Shown here piece after piece: positions 15,322-23,726 of a stretch of DNA of 64,000 nucleotides (its first letter is position 1; each line of letters begins with the position of its first letter). The notes under the pieces are model-generated. The model was not told the DNA's origin, did not search any database, and was given only the letters and a program-made list of their open reading frames with translations. Source of the DNA: Arthrobacter sp. PsM3 (GTDB lineage Bacteria > Actinomycetota > Actinomycetes > Actinomycetales > Micrococcaceae); the NCBI RefSeq assembly GCF_030433895.1, contig NZ_JARUXE010000018.1, positions 24,127 through 88,126 of the forward strand. Reading direction: 5' to 3'. Both the position numbers and the translations under genes were made by a program.

Positions 15322-16629
15322 GTGAAGGTACTAGTCATCGGCCCCGGCGGCCGCGAACACGCCATTGTCCGGTCCCTGCTTGCTGACCCGAACGTGTCCG
15401 AGGTCCACGCGGCCCCGGGCAACGCCGGCATCAGCAAACTGGTCCCCACTCACGCCATCGACGCGAACGATCCCGACGCCGTCGCGGCCCTGGCCACCAA
15501 ACTCACCGTCGACCTCGTGGTGGTTGGCCCGGAGGCGCCCCTCGCCGCGGGTGTGTCCGACGCCGTCCGCGCCGCCGGCATCCCCGTGTTCGGCCCCAGC
15601 AAGGCCGCGGCCCAGCTCGAGGCCTCCAAAGCCTTCGCGAAAGAAGTCATGGCTGAGGCCGGCGTGCCCACGGCCATGGCCCGGGTGGCCGCGAACGCCC
15701 AGGAAGCCGCCGACGCGCTCGACACCTTCGGCGCCCCCTTCGTGGTCAAGGACGACGGACTCGCCGCAGGCAAGGGCGTTGTTGTCACTAACAACCGGGA
15801 CGAGGCCCTCGCGCACGCGCAGAGCTGCTTCGATGCCGGCGGCACCGTGGTGATCGAGGAATTCCTGGACGGCCCGGAGGTCTCGGTCTTCGTCCTCTGC
15901 GACGGCCGCAACACCGTGGCGCTGTCCCCGGCGCAGGACTTCAAGCGGATCTTCGACAACGACGAGGGCCCCAACACCGGCGGCATGGGCGCCTACACCC
16001 CGCTGGAATGGGCTCCCGAGGGACTCGTCCAGGAGGTCATCGACCGGGTTGCCCAGCCCACGGTCAACCAGATGGCGCACCGGGGGACCCCGTTCGTCGG
16101 CGTGCTCTTTGTCGGATTGGCGCTGACGTCGCGGGGCACCCGCGTGATCGAATTCAACGTCCGCTTCGGCGACCCGGAAACCCAGGCCGTCCTCGCCCGC
16201 CTCAAGACCCCCCTCGGCGGGCTGCTCATGGCGGCGGCCAAGGGCGAACTGGACAAGGTCCAGCCGCTGCGCTGGTCCAAGGAAACCGCCGTCGCCGTCG
16301 TTGTCGCGGCCGAAAACTACCCGGACACCCCGCGCACCGGTGACCGGATCCGCGGGCTCAAGAAAGTCGAGTCGATCGAGGGCGTCCACGTGATCCACGC
16401 GGGCACCAGGCTCGACGACGAGGGCAAGGTGGTGTCCGCCGGCGGGCGGGTCCTCGCCGTGGTGGCGCTGGGCACCGACCTCGTCGAGGCCCGGGAACGG
16501 GCGTACGACGGCGTCGAACTGGTCCAGCTGGACGGCGGCCAGTTCCGCACCGACATCGGTGGCAAGGCGGCCCGCGGCGAGATCAAGGTCAAGACGGCCG
16601 GCGCCGCCGCCACGAAAGCGAAGGCCTGA
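15322..16629 (+). CDS. purD: Phosphoribosylamine-glycine ligase (GAR synthetase)
   Basis: A 435-residue ATP-grasp enzyme that joins glycine to phosphoribosylamine in purine synthesis. The GTG start gives KVLVIGPGGREHAIVRSLL, the standard N-terminus. Family motifs include VVVGPEAPLAAGVSD, APFVVKDDGLAAGKGVVV, VVIEEFLDGPEVSVF, SPAQDFKRIFDNDEGPNTGG and RFGDPETQAVLARL (metal-binding acidic residues). Length is typical. purC follows with a 2-nt gap, so the two form an operon. The C-terminus has a short basic Ala/Lys tail. Confidence 0.98.
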   Translation: MKVLVIGPGGREHAIVRSLLADPNVSEVHAAPGNAGISKLVPTHAIDANDPDAVAALATKLTVDLVVVGPEAPLAAGVSDAVRAAGIPVFGPSKAAAQLEASKAFAKEVMAEAGVPTAMARVAANAQEAADALDTFGAPFVVKDDGLAAGKGVVVTNNRDEALAHAQSCFDAGGTVVIEEFLDGPEVSVFVLCDGRNTVALSPAQDFKRIFDNDEGPNTGGMGAYTPLEWAPEGLVQEVIDRVAQPTVNQMAHRGTPFVGVLFVGLALTSRGTRVIEFNVRFGDPETQAVLARLKTPLGGLLMAAAKGELDKVQPLRWSKETAVAVVVAAENYPDTPRTGDRIRGLKKVESIEGVHVIHAGTRLDDEGKVVSAGGRVLAVVALGTDLVEARERAYDGVELVQLDGGQFRTDIGGKAARGEIKVKTAGAAATKAKA

Positions 16630-16631
16630 GC

Positions 16632-17654
16632 ATGACCAACCCCGATTCCTCCGTGCCCGATTCCTCCGTGCCCGGTGCCCCGCTGCCCGGTGCCCCGCTG
16701 CCCGGTGCCCCGGCGGGCGGTGCCCCGGTGGCCAAGGGCGGCCTGGACACCGAGACGCTGGATCTGCCAGGCTGGAAGCACATTTACTCCGGCAAGGTGC
16801 GTGACCTCTACGTTCCGGCGGACGCGTCCATCACCGAGCGCCTCGGCCAGGAGTGCGTCCTCGTCGTCGCCAGTGACCGGATCAGCGCCTACGACCACGT
16901 CCTCGCCAGTGAGATCCCGGACAAGGGCCGCATCCTCACCCAGCTGAGCCTGTGGTGGTTCGAGCAGCTCGGCGTGGAGCACCACGTGCTGGCGGCCACG
17001 GTCGACGCCGGTGTGCCCGCCGCGGTGGAGGGCCGGGCGATGATCTGCAAAAAACTGGACATGTTCCCCGTCGAATGCATCGCCCGCGGCTACCTCACCG
17101 GCTCCGGGCTCATGGAGTACCGGCAGTCCGGAACCGTGTGCAGCATCCCGCTGCCGGACGGCCTGGTGGACGGGTCCCGGCTTGCGGAGGCCATCTTCAC
17201 CCCCTCCGCGAAAGCCGAGGTGGGCGAGCACGACGAGAACATCACCTACGGCGCCGTCGTGGAGCTCGTCGGCGCGGACATCGCCGCCCGGCTGCGCGAG
17301 CTCACCCTGGAGATCTACACCAAGGCGGAGGGGATCGCCCGCGGCCGCGGCATCATCCTCGCCGACACCAAGGTGGAGTTCGGCCTCGACGCCGCCACCG
17401 GCATCATCACGCTCGGCGACGAGGTGCTCACCCCGGACTCCTCACGGTTCTGGGATGCCGCCACGTACGAACCGGGCAAGGCCCAGCCCTCCTATGACAA
17501 GCAGTACGTCCGCGACTGGCTGACCTCGGCCGAATCCGGCTGGGACAAGTCCTCGGACGCGCCGCCGCCGGCGCTCCCGGCCGACGTCGTCGCCCGCACC
17601 CGCAGCCGCTATGTGGAGGCCTACGAAAAGCTCACCGGCCGCACCTTCGGCTAG
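16632..17654 (+). CDS. purC: Phosphoribosylaminoimidazole-succinocarboxamide synthase (SAICAR synthetase)
   Basis: A 340-residue enzyme that couples CAIR with aspartate using ATP. The core starts near residue 37 (LPGWKHIYSGKVRDLY) and shows VASDRISAYDHVLASEIPDKG, FPVECIARGYLTGSG, AKAEVGEHDENITYG and LADTKVEFGLD, all characteristic. About 36 extra residues at the N-terminus come from a 15-bp tandem repeat (PDSSV, PGAPL and similar pentapeptides). A GAAGG lies upstream of the ATG. It is translated with purD in the purine pathway. Confidence 0.98.
   Translation: MTNPDSSVPDSSVPGAPLPGAPLPGAPAGGAPVAKGGLDTETLDLPGWKHIYSGKVRDLYVPADASITERLGQECVLVVASDRISAYDHVLASEIPDKGRILTQLSLWWFEQLGVEHHVLAATVDAGVPAAVEGRAMICKKLDMFPVECIARGYLTGSGLMEYRQSGTVCSIPLPDGLVDGSRLAEAIFTPSAKAEVGEHDENITYGAVVELVGADIAARLRELTLEIYTKAEGIARGRGIILADTKVEFGLDAATGIITLGDEVLTPDSSRFWDAATYEPGKAQPSYDKQYVRDWLTSAESGWDKSSDAPPPALPADVVARTRSRYVEAYEKLTGRTFG
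16641..16730 (+). repeat. Six tandem 15-bp repeats in the 5' end of purC
   Basis: Two units of CCCGATTCCTCCGTG, two of CCCGGTGCCCCGCTG, then two diverged units encode PDSSV-PDSSV-PGAPL-PGAPL-PGAPA-GGAPV. The unit is a multiple of three, so copy-number change would keep the reading frame. Confidence 0.85.
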
Positions 17655-17696
17655 CCCGCCGCGGGGCGGCGGTCCCAGCGCCCGCAGGGCGGCCGG

Positions 17697-18965
17697 CTAG
17701 TTTCCGGCTGAGGCGGCGGCCTGGGCGCGGCGCTGCGCGAGCCGGATTTCCAGCACGGCGTCCATCGCCTGCTGGACCCGGTCCGAGGCGCCCGCGGCGC
17801 TGAATTCCTTCTGCGCTTCCTCGAGATAGACAAGGGCTTCGTCCGATTCGCCGGCGGCCTTGAGTGCCTTGCCGAGCAGGAGCGAGACCTCACCGGCGGT
17901 GTGCTTGGCCAGTGCATCCTTTTCGGCGTGGATCTCTCGCAGCTTCTGGACGGCGGCGACAATGTCGCCCGTGAGGTAAAGCCAGCGGGCCCGGATAAAT
18001 GCGACCTCGAGCTGGTCCGTCTTGTTGCCGCCCACGATGGAGAGTGCCAGCTCGGCGCGCTCGATCGAGGTCAGCGTTTCCGGCTCGACGATCCCGGAGG
18101 ACAGGCGGACGGCCGCCGAGGCTTTGTTGAACCGCGCCCAGAGGTCGATGTCGTTCGCGGGGGAGAGCAGCTGGGCCGCCCGCTCGTGGTACTTGATGCC
18201 CTCCTGGTAGTCGTGGCGCATAAAGGCCACGTTGCCGATCACCCAGGCGACCTCGCCCGCGAGCTGGGTCATGGAGTGGTCATCCATGTGACCGTTCATG
18301 TCCTGGCAGTACTCCCAGGCCTCGTCGAGCCGGCCGCTCTCGGCCAGCGCGCCGATCAGGGCGCGCAGCGCGCCAATAACGAGGGTGGACCCCTTGGGCA
18401 GCTCGGCGCAGAGCCGCACCGCTTCCTGGGCGTGTTCGACGGCGGCCGTCAACTGCCCTTGTCCCTGGGAGGCCGCGGCCAGCATCTGCCGGGCCCGCAC
18501 TCCCAGCCCCGCCGACTCGGCGGCCATCGGGTGGTCCAGGAGGCGCTGGACGATGTCCTTGCATTCCTGCCACTGGCCTTGCTTGATCAGGCACTCGGCC
18601 TGCATGTAGCTCATGTTCCACCAGGCGCTGGTGTTCTTGGCTTCGAGGGCGATCTGGGCCGCAGCCGCGGCGTGCGTCGCCGCGAGCGGGTAATCCCGCA
18701 GATCCCAGGCCTGGCGGGCGTACAGTCCAGCGAGCACATATTCAGCGTCGCTGATGGATACCGGCTGGCTCCAGGCCTCCAGCGCCTTGGGGGCGAGTTC
18801 GAGCCGCCGGGCCAGCTCCTCAATCACATCCGCAGTCGGTTCGCGGCGCCCGGTCTCCAGAAGGGAGATGTAGCTGGGCGAGTACAGATCCCGGCCTAAT
18901 TCCGCTTGCGTCAGGCCGCGTTCCAGCCGTTCCGCTCGGAGTTTCTCCCCGAATCCGTTCCCCAC
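17697..18965 (-). CDS. XRE-family HTH regulator with TPR domain, candidate peptide receptor
   Basis: A 422-residue cytoplasmic protein. Residues 1-60 are an XRE helix-turn-helix: GEKLRAERLERGLTQAELG, then SPSYISLLETGRREPTADVI and LARRLEL. The remaining 360 residues are all-helical and carry the spaced Ala/Gly/Leu/Tyr pattern of tetratricopeptide repeats (for example NMSYMQAECLIKQGQWQECK, YQEGIKYHERAAQLLSP, AGEVSLLLGKALKAAGESDE), ending in an Ala-rich tail. HTH plus TPR is the architecture of RRNPP receptors, which bind short imported peptides in the TPR groove. The GTG start has AGGAGG at 5 nt. It is divergent from the repeat-peptide gene at 19095, 129 nt away, which I infer to be its ligand precursor. 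Not all XRE-TPR proteins bind peptides; direct evidence is lacking. Confidence 0.9.
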   Translation of the reverse strand: MGNGFGEKLRAERLERGLTQAELGRDLYSPSYISLLETGRREPTADVIEELARRLELAPKALEAWSQPVSISDAEYVLAGLYARQAWDLRDYPLAATHAAAAAQIALEAKNTSAWWNMSYMQAECLIKQGQWQECKDIVQRLLDHPMAAESAGLGVRARQMLAAASQGQGQLTAAVEHAQEAVRLCAELPKGSTLVIGALRALIGALAESGRLDEAWEYCQDMNGHMDDHSMTQLAGEVAWVIGNVAFMRHDYQEGIKYHERAAQLLSPANDIDLWARFNKASAAVRLSSGIVEPETLTSIERAELALSIVGGNKTDQLEVAFIRARWLYLTGDIVAAVQKLREIHAEKDALAKHTAGEVSLLLGKALKAAGESDEALVYLEEAQKEFSAAGASDRVQQAMDAVLEIRLAQRRAQAAASAGN

Positions 18966-18991
18966 GGATACCTCCTAATTCCGGACAATCT

Positions 18992-19034
18992 TTGTACTAA
19001 ATGCTTGACAGCCTCTGTGGAAATCATTTTACAA
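18992..19034. promoter_or_regulatory. Imperfect dyad between regulator and peptide genes, candidate operator
   Basis: TTGTA-ct-AAATG (18992-19003) is mirrored by CATTT-TACAA (19025-19034), giving two 5-bp half-arms per side around a 21-nt centre that holds the TTGACA -35 of the peptide gene. The right arm overlaps its -10. A protein bound here would control the peptide promoter and lie next to the regulator's own start. Confidence 0.45.
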
Positions 19035-19035
19035 T
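19005..19035 (+). promoter_or_regulatory. Promoter of the repeat-peptide gene
   Basis: A perfect TTGACA (19005-19010) and TACAAT (19030-19035) are separated by 19 bp, in the most AT-rich stretch of this part of the window. The long spacer is suboptimal and would suit regulation. The mRNA would have a leader of about 50 nt. Confidence 0.6.
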
Positions 19036-19094
19036 GTATGTCAACAAGGGTAGTGCTGACTTGGTAAGGACCCCGACTCATATTGAGGAACTAC

Positions 19095-19313
19095 ATGTTG
19101 AAGAAGATTGCAGCCGGCGCCGTTCTGGCGGGCGCACTGGCATTCTCCGCGGCGGCCCCGGCCGTTCTGTCTGCTGGTTCCATCGCCGACGAGGGTGGAT
19201 TCACCGCTGTCGGTAACTGGCCGGATCCCATGAAGGCACCGCAGGCCGTTGGCAACTGGCCGGACCCGATGATGTACTCCCTCAACGTCGGTAACTGGCC
19301 TGACCCGATGTAA
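19095..19313 (+). CDS. Secreted peptide precursor with three VGNWPDPM repeats, candidate pheromone
   Basis: A 72-residue precursor; ATG at 19095 with AGGA at 6 nt (an in-frame TTG at 19083 is less likely). Residues 1-29 form a Sec-type signal peptide: MLKK, a hydrophobic AAGAVLAGALAFSAAAPAVL, and an LSAG cleavage region. The mature part contains VGNWPDPM at residues 39-46, 52-59 and 65-72, exactly 13 residues apart, separated by KAPQA and MYSLN; the last copy ends the protein. The repeat peptides are identical although their codons differ, so protein-level selection is likely. Adjacent to a divergent XRE-TPR regulator, this resembles Phr/PapR/NprX-type propeptides that are exported, cut and re-imported. 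No modification enzyme or dedicated protease is next to it. I do not recognise the peptide from any named family. Confidence 0.85.
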   Translation: MLKKIAAGAVLAGALAFSAAAPAVLSAGSIADEGGFTAVGNWPDPMKAPQAVGNWPDPMMYSLNVGNWPDPM

Positions 19314-19332
19314 GACTTAGCAAAGCCGCGCT

Positions 19333-19375
19333 GAACAGCCCCGGGACTGGTTCGAACCGTGTTCCGGGGCTGTTC
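19333..19375 (+). terminator. Hairpin terminator after the peptide gene
   Basis: GAACAGCCCCGG (19333-19344) pairs perfectly with CCGGGGCTGTTC (19364-19375). The 19-nt loop contains a further small dyad GGTTCGAACC. There is only a weak U-run after it. Confidence 0.75.
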
Positions 19376-19505
19376 TGTGCCCGGGAGCCTTCCGCGACTG
19401 CCCCGTGCCGGCCCTTCTGGGGGGGTCAAAACGGCAGTTGTGGAGCAGCCGATCGGGGTTTTCGACGGCGGCGCTGGGCGGGGAGCATGGCGGGCACAAC
19501 AAGAA

Positions 19506-19531
19506 GAGGACCCTCCAGCTGGAAGGCCCTC
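19506..19531 (-). terminator. Terminator downstream of tRNA-Pro
   Basis: Read on the minus strand, 13-nt arms GAGGGCCTTCCAG and CTGGAGGGTCCTC pair fully with two G-U wobbles, followed by the T-rich TTCTTGTTGT. Confidence 0.75.
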
Positions 19532-19539
19532 TACTTGAT

Positions 19540-19616
19540 TGGTCGGGATGACAGGATTTGAACCTGCGACCTCGTCGTCCCGAACGACGCGCGCTACCAA
19601 GCTGCGCCACATCCCG
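19540..19616 (-). tRNA. tRNA-Pro, anticodon CGG
   Basis: On the minus strand the acceptor arms CGGGATG and CATCCCG pair, the D-arm contains GCGCAGCTTGGTAGCGC, the anticodon stem CGTCG/CGACG holds the loop TTCGGGA (anticodon CGG), and the T-arm has GGTTCAAATCC. The encoded 3' end is ACCA, giving 77 nt with CCA. The anticodon reads CCG, a common proline codon in this DNA. Confidence 0.95.
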
Positions 19617-19755
19617 ATCCGTTACTTCAAAAGCAACTTCACAAGACTATCCGATGGGGGCCCCGGATGCGAAATCGGGCCGCCGGCGGCCCCGCAACAG
19701 AAGCCGTCACGGCACCCCGAACAGGAACCGACGCCGACTGCACGGCCCCCGCGGC

Positions 19756-21585
19756 TCAGACCAGCGAGTCTTTCCACGCCCCGTGCAGCTGCGCGAAGCG
19801 GCCCCCGCCGCCGATCAGCTGCTCCGGGGTGCCGTCCTCAACGACCCGCCCGTCGTGGACCACGAGGACCCGGTCGGCGGTTTCCACCGTGGACAGGCGG
19901 TGCGCGATGATCAGGGCGGTCCGGCCGCCGTCGGCGCCGGTCCCCCGCAGCAGCCCGGCGAGGCCAGCCTGCACGAGCCGCTCGGACGGGATGTCCAGCG
20001 AGGAGGTGGCCTCGTCGAGGATCAGCACCGCCGGCCGGGCCAGGAACGCCCGGGCGAAGCTGATCAGCTGGCGCTGCCCGGCGGAGACACGGCCGCCGCG
20101 CTTGTTGACGTCCGTGTCATAGCCGTCGGGGAGCGCCTGGATGAACTCGTGCGCGCCCACGGCCCTGGCGGCCGCCTCGATCTCCTCCCGGGCGGCCCCG
20201 GGCCGGCCCAGTGCGATATTGTCCGCCACGGAGCCGCTGAACAGGAAGGCCTCCTGGGTGACCATCACGACGTTCCGGCGCAGGTCCGCCGTCGCGAGCT
20301 CCCGCAGGTCCACCCCGTCGAGCGTGAGGGACCCGGCGGAGACGTCGTAGAAACGGGCGATCAGCTTGGCGAACGTCGATTTGCCGGCGCCGGTCTGGCC
20401 CACGAGGGCCACGGTCTGGCCGGCGGGGATGTGCAGGTCCATCGTGGGGATGATGACCGGCCCGTCGCCGTACCGGAATTCCACGCCCTTGAAATCGATG
20501 GTGCCTTTGGCATCGTGCAGGGCCACCGGATTCCCGGGCGGGCGGACGGTGGGGACCTCCTCCAGCAGCCCGGAGACCTTCTCCAGCGCCGCCTGGGCGC
20601 TCTGGAAGGAGTTGTAGAACATGGCCATCTGGTCCACCGGCTGGAAGAAGCGCTTCGTGGACAGGATCAGGGCCAGCAGCACACCGACGGCGAGTTCGCC
20701 GCTGAGCACCCGGAACCCGCCGGTGAGCAGCACGACGGCGACGCAGACGTTGCCGATCAGCACCAGACCGGGCTGGAAAATGCCGTTGAGGTTGATGGAG
20801 CGGACCGTGACCCTGCGGTAGTCCTCGGAGAGCTCGGCGTAGCGCGCGGCGTTCTTGCGTTCCTTGCGGAAGGCCTTGACCGCGCGGATCCCCGTCATGG
20901 TTTCGACGAAGTGCACGATCAGCCGTGCCGAGACCACCCGGGATTCGCGGAACGCGATCTGGGAGTGCTTCTGGTACCAGCGGGCCAGGAAGTACATCGG
21001 GACGCCGGCGGCCAGGACCAGGAGCCCGCTGCGCCAGTCGAGGGCAAACACCGTCACGGCCGTGAACACCATAAACAGCATCCCCGAGACCAGCGAGCTG
21101 ATTCCGGAGTCCAGGAGTTCCCGCAGCGCTTCCAGGTCCGAGGTCTGCCGGGCAATGATGCGCCCCGAGGTGTACTTTTCGTGGAATTCCAGGCTGAGCC
21201 GCTGGGTGTGCCGGAAGACCCGGACCCGCAGGTCCAGCAGCATCGCCTGGCTCAGCCGGGCCGTTGACGTTACGTACAGGGCGGTGAGGCACGCCGTCGC
21301 GACGGCGGCCGCGAGGTAGGCGGCACCGGTGAGCAGCAGCGGGAGGTTGTTGCCGGCGCTCAGGGCGGGCAGGGCCCGGTCGATGCCGAAGGCAATCAGC
21401 GCGGGCCCGGCGACCCTCGCCGCCTGGGACAGCACCACGGCGGCAATGGTCAGCCAGAACCGCCGGCGGACCGGGCGGATGAGCGAACCGAGCAGGGCCA
21501 CGGAGCGGCGCCGGACGGTCTTGCTTTCGCCCTTGGTCAGGTGCGCGTTGTCCTCGTTCGCCGTGCCGAAGGTTGCGCTGCTCAT
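19756..21585 (-). CDS. ABC exporter half-transporter, subunit with intact catalytic site
   Basis: A 609-residue type IV (B-family) ABC half-transporter. Six membrane helices lie in residues about 35-325, followed by a nucleotide-binding domain: Walker [11 protein letters not shown]-loop VTQEAFLF, signature [14 protein letters not shown] (degenerate from LSGGQ), Walker [13 protein letters not shown] with the catalytic Glu, and H-loop IIAHRLSTV. It overlaps the upstream half-transporter gene by 4 nt, so both are made together and probably form a heterodimer. The substrate (drug, lipid or peptide) is not predictable from the sequence. Confidence 0.93.
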   Translation of the reverse strand: MSSATFGTANEDNAHLTKGESKTVRRRSVALLGSLIRPVRRRFWLTIAAVVLSQAARVAGPALIAFGIDRALPALSAGNNLPLLLTGAAYLAAAVATACLTALYVTSTARLSQAMLLDLRVRVFRHTQRLSLEFHEKYTSGRIIARQTSDLEALRELLDSGISSLVSGMLFMVFTAVTVFALDWRSGLLVLAAGVPMYFLARWYQKHSQIAFRESRVVSARLIVHFVETMTGIRAVKAFRKERKNAARYAELSEDYRRVTVRSINLNGIFQPGLVLIGNVCVAVVLLTGGFRVLSGELAVGVLLALILSTKRFFQPVDQMAMFYNSFQSAQAALEKVSGLLEEVPTVRPPGNPVALHDAKGTIDFKGVEFRYGDGPVIIPTMDLHIPAGQTVALVGQTGAGKSTFAKLIARFYDVSAGSLTLDGVDLRELATADLRRNVVMVTQEAFLFSGSVADNIALGRPGAAREEIEAAARAVGAHEFIQALPDGYDTDVNKRGGRVSAGQRQLISFARAFLARPAVLILDEATSSLDIPSERLVQAGLAGLLRGTGADGGRTALIIAHRLSTVETADRVLVVHDGRVVEDGTPEQLIGGGGRFAQLHGAWKDSLV

Positions 21586-23414
21586 CGGGAAATCTCCTCG
21601 GCGCCGAGGCCTGACAGTTCTGAGTCCAGCAGGTCGGAGTCGAGGTCCCGGGGTTCGGTCTCGAGGCTGGCGATCACGTAGCGGTAGTGGCGGTTCTCCG
21701 CGAGCAGTTCGGTGTGCGTTCCGACGGCGGTGATGCGGCCGTCCTCCAGCAGCGCCACCCGGTCCGCCAGCGCCACGGTGGACGGCCGGTGGGCCACGAT
21801 CAGCGTCGTGGTGTCGGCAAGGACCTCCCGGAGCCGGGTCTCGACGAGTTCCTCGGTGTGGACATCCAGGGCGGAAAGCGGATCGTCCAGGATCAGGACC
21901 CTGGGCCGGGCGGCGATGGCGCGGGCCAGGGCGATGCGCTGCCGCTGCCCGCCGGAGAGGCTGAGCCCTTCCTCACCGATCAGGGTGTCCAGGCCGTCCG
22001 GCAGCGAGTAGGCGAAGTGGGCCTGGGCGACGTCGAGCGCCTCCTCAAGGGCCTCCTCGCGGCGCTCCGCGGGCAGGCCGGCCGGGGCTCCGAGCATCAC
22101 GTTGTCCCGGACCGAGCTGGAGAACAGGGTGGTGTCCTCAAACGCGACGGCGACGACCGTGCGGAGCTCCTCGACGCTGAACTCGCGCAGGTCCACCCCG
22201 TCGATGGTGATGGCACCGTCGGTGACGTCGTAGAGCCGCGGGACCAGCTGGAGCAGCGCGCTTTTGCCGCTGCCCGTGATCCCCACGAGGGCCATGGTCT
22301 CGCCCGGTTTGATGTCCAGGTTGATGTCCTTGAGGATCGGTTTGTCCGGGGCATCCTCGTAGGCGAAGGTGGCGTTGCGGAAGCTGAGGGCCCCCTTCAG
22401 CTCGGCGGGCCGGCGGGGCTGCTCCGGGCTGGTGATGGTGTTCACCGTGTCCATGACCTCAAAGTGCCGGTCCACGGCGGATTTGGCGGTGAGGGCCATG
22501 GCGAGCAGCATCCCGGAGAACTCCACCGGTGTGGCGATCACGGCGGCGGTGGCGAAGAAGGCGACGAGGGAGCCGATGCTCAGCTCGCCGGTGGAGGCCA
22601 GCAGGACCCCGACGACGAGGCCGGCACCGAGGGCCAGCTCGGGCAGGAGGGTCACGACCAGGCTGAACGTGGCCAGGTGCTTGGCCTTGGCGATCTCCGT
22701 CTGGCGGAGCTCCTCGGCCTGTTCGTTGAAGTTCTCCAGCGCCTCGCGGCTGCGGCCGAAGGCCTTGAGCACCCGGATCCCGTGCACGGATTCCTCCACC
22801 GTCGTGGCGAGGTCACCGGCCTGGTCCTGGCTGCGGCGGGCCACCTTGCTGAATCGGGTGCGGAACCGGAAGCCGTAGATCATGATCGGCACGGCGGCGG
22901 CTAGGAAGATCAGCGCCAGCTGCCAGCTCATCGAGAACATCACCACGACGCCGATCACCACGGTCAGGGTGGTGACCACAAGCATGATGGCGCCGAAGGC
23001 CATCCAGCGGCGCAGGAAGTTCAGGTCGGTCATGGCGCGGGAGAGCAGCTGCCCGGAGCCCCACCGGTCGTGGAAGGAGACGGTCAGGTCCTGCAGATGG
23101 TCGTAGAGGGACACCCGCATCCGGGTCTCGACGGTGGTGGCGGGGTTGATCACGAACTGGCGGCGCAGCGCCACAAGCCCGGCCTCGGCAATGCCGAGGC
23201 TCAGGATCAGGAGGGAGGCGATCCAGACCGCTTCCGCGCTGCCGCCGGGCTGGAGGGACTGGTTGACCAGCACCCGCAGCACCTGGGGGATGGTCAGGGC
23301 CACCACACTGGCGAGCAGGGCGCAGAGCAGGCCCATGACGAGCCGCGGAATGATCGGCCTGACGTGGGGATAGAGACGGCTGATGGAGGAGAAAAATGAG
23401 GTCTGCTTGGCCAT
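21582..23414 (-). CDS. ABC exporter half-transporter, subunit with degenerate catalytic site
   Basis: A 610-residue partner of the gene above, first in the operon. Six membrane helices occupy residues about 20-310. The nucleotide-binding domain has Walker [10 protein letters not shown], a canonical signature [14 protein letters not shown], and a Walker [13 protein letters not shown] in which the catalytic Glu is replaced by Asp; the H-loop VAHRPSTV is present. Asp at this site is typical of the non-hydrolysing member of heterodimeric exporters such as TM287/288 and BmrCD. The active ATP site would pair this LSGGQ with the other subunit's Walker motifs. No strong ribosome binding site precedes the ATG. 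Confidence 0.93.
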   Translation of the reverse strand: MAKQTSFFSSISRLYPHVRPIIPRLVMGLLCALLASVVALTIPQVLRVLVNQSLQPGGSAEAVWIASLLILSLGIAEAGLVALRRQFVINPATTVETRMRVSLYDHLQDLTVSFHDRWGSGQLLSRAMTDLNFLRRWMAFGAIMLVVTTLTVVIGVVVMFSMSWQLALIFLAAAVPIMIYGFRFRTRFSKVARRSQDQAGDLATTVEESVHGIRVLKAFGRSREALENFNEQAEELRQTEIAKAKHLATFSLVVTLLPELALGAGLVVGVLLASTGELSIGSLVAFFATAAVIATPVEFSGMLLAMALTAKSAVDRHFEVMDTVNTITSPEQPRRPAELKGALSFRNATFAYEDAPDKPILKDINLDIKPGETMALVGITGSGKSALLQLVPRLYDVTDGAITIDGVDLREFSVEELRTVVAVAFEDTTLFSSSVRDNVMLGAPAGLPAERREEALEEALDVAQAHFAYSLPDGLDTLIGEEGLSLSGGQRQRIALARAIAARPRVLILDDPLSALDVHTEELVETRLREVLADTTTLIVAHRPSTVALADRVALLEDGRITAVGTHTELLAENRHYRYVIASLETEPRDLDSDLLDSELSGLGAEEISR

Positions 23415-23579
23415 GCCCGCTTCTTAGAGCTCAACTGCGAAGATCTAACGCAACTGGATGTAGTTTCCTGTAGCAACTACCCTAGGCCATCGAATGACAG
23501 GGTTCACGTGAAAATCCACAGCTTCAGGATCTCGCCCAGTAATTACATTCCGCAATGGTTCCCCCGCTCGCCCTGGCCC

Positions 23580-23629
23580 GGACATGCCCAGTCCCGGGCG
23601 CAGCGAGTGGACATAGGCACGGTGCCCCC
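23580..23629. repeat. Nested-palindrome repeat, partial copy 2a
   Basis: The left outer arm GGACATGCCCAG (23580-23591) and a diverged inner dyad (GGACATAGGCAC from 23609, containing the palindrome GGCAC-G-GTGCC) are present, but the right outer arm is missing. It is joined head-to-tail to the complete copy that follows. Confidence 0.7.
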
Positions 23630-23632
23630 GCT

Positions 23633-23716
23633 GGACATGCCCAGCCTTGCGCGCGGCCAGTGGACATAGTGCCACTATGCCCATCCGCGGCGCCCAGGGG
23701 AGGGCATGTCCCGCGG
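23633..23716. repeat. Nested-palindrome repeat, copy 2b
   Basis: Left outer arm GGACATGCCCAG (23633-23644), inner palindrome arms AGTGGACATAGTG (23659-23671) and CACTATGCCCATC (23673-23685, three differences from the perfect form), and right outer arm GGGCATGTCCCGCGG (23702-23716). It lies between the exporter operon and the metallophosphoesterase gene. Confidence 0.85.
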
Positions 23717-23726
23717 TGGGGCGGGG

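Noticed and set aside
19095..19313. Repeat peptide as a ribosomally made, modified peptide (RiPP) core
   Set aside because: No modifying enzyme lies next to it, and it has a Sec signal peptide rather than a RiPP leader; a pheromone precursor fits better.
19540..19616. tRNA-Pro as the attachment site of an integrated element
   Set aside because: No integrase gene and no direct repeat of the tRNA 3' end are visible on either side.
19558..21267. A 569-codon plus-strand frame opposite the ABC transporter gene
   Set aside because: Its start overlaps the tRNA gene and its composition is that of an antisense shadow.
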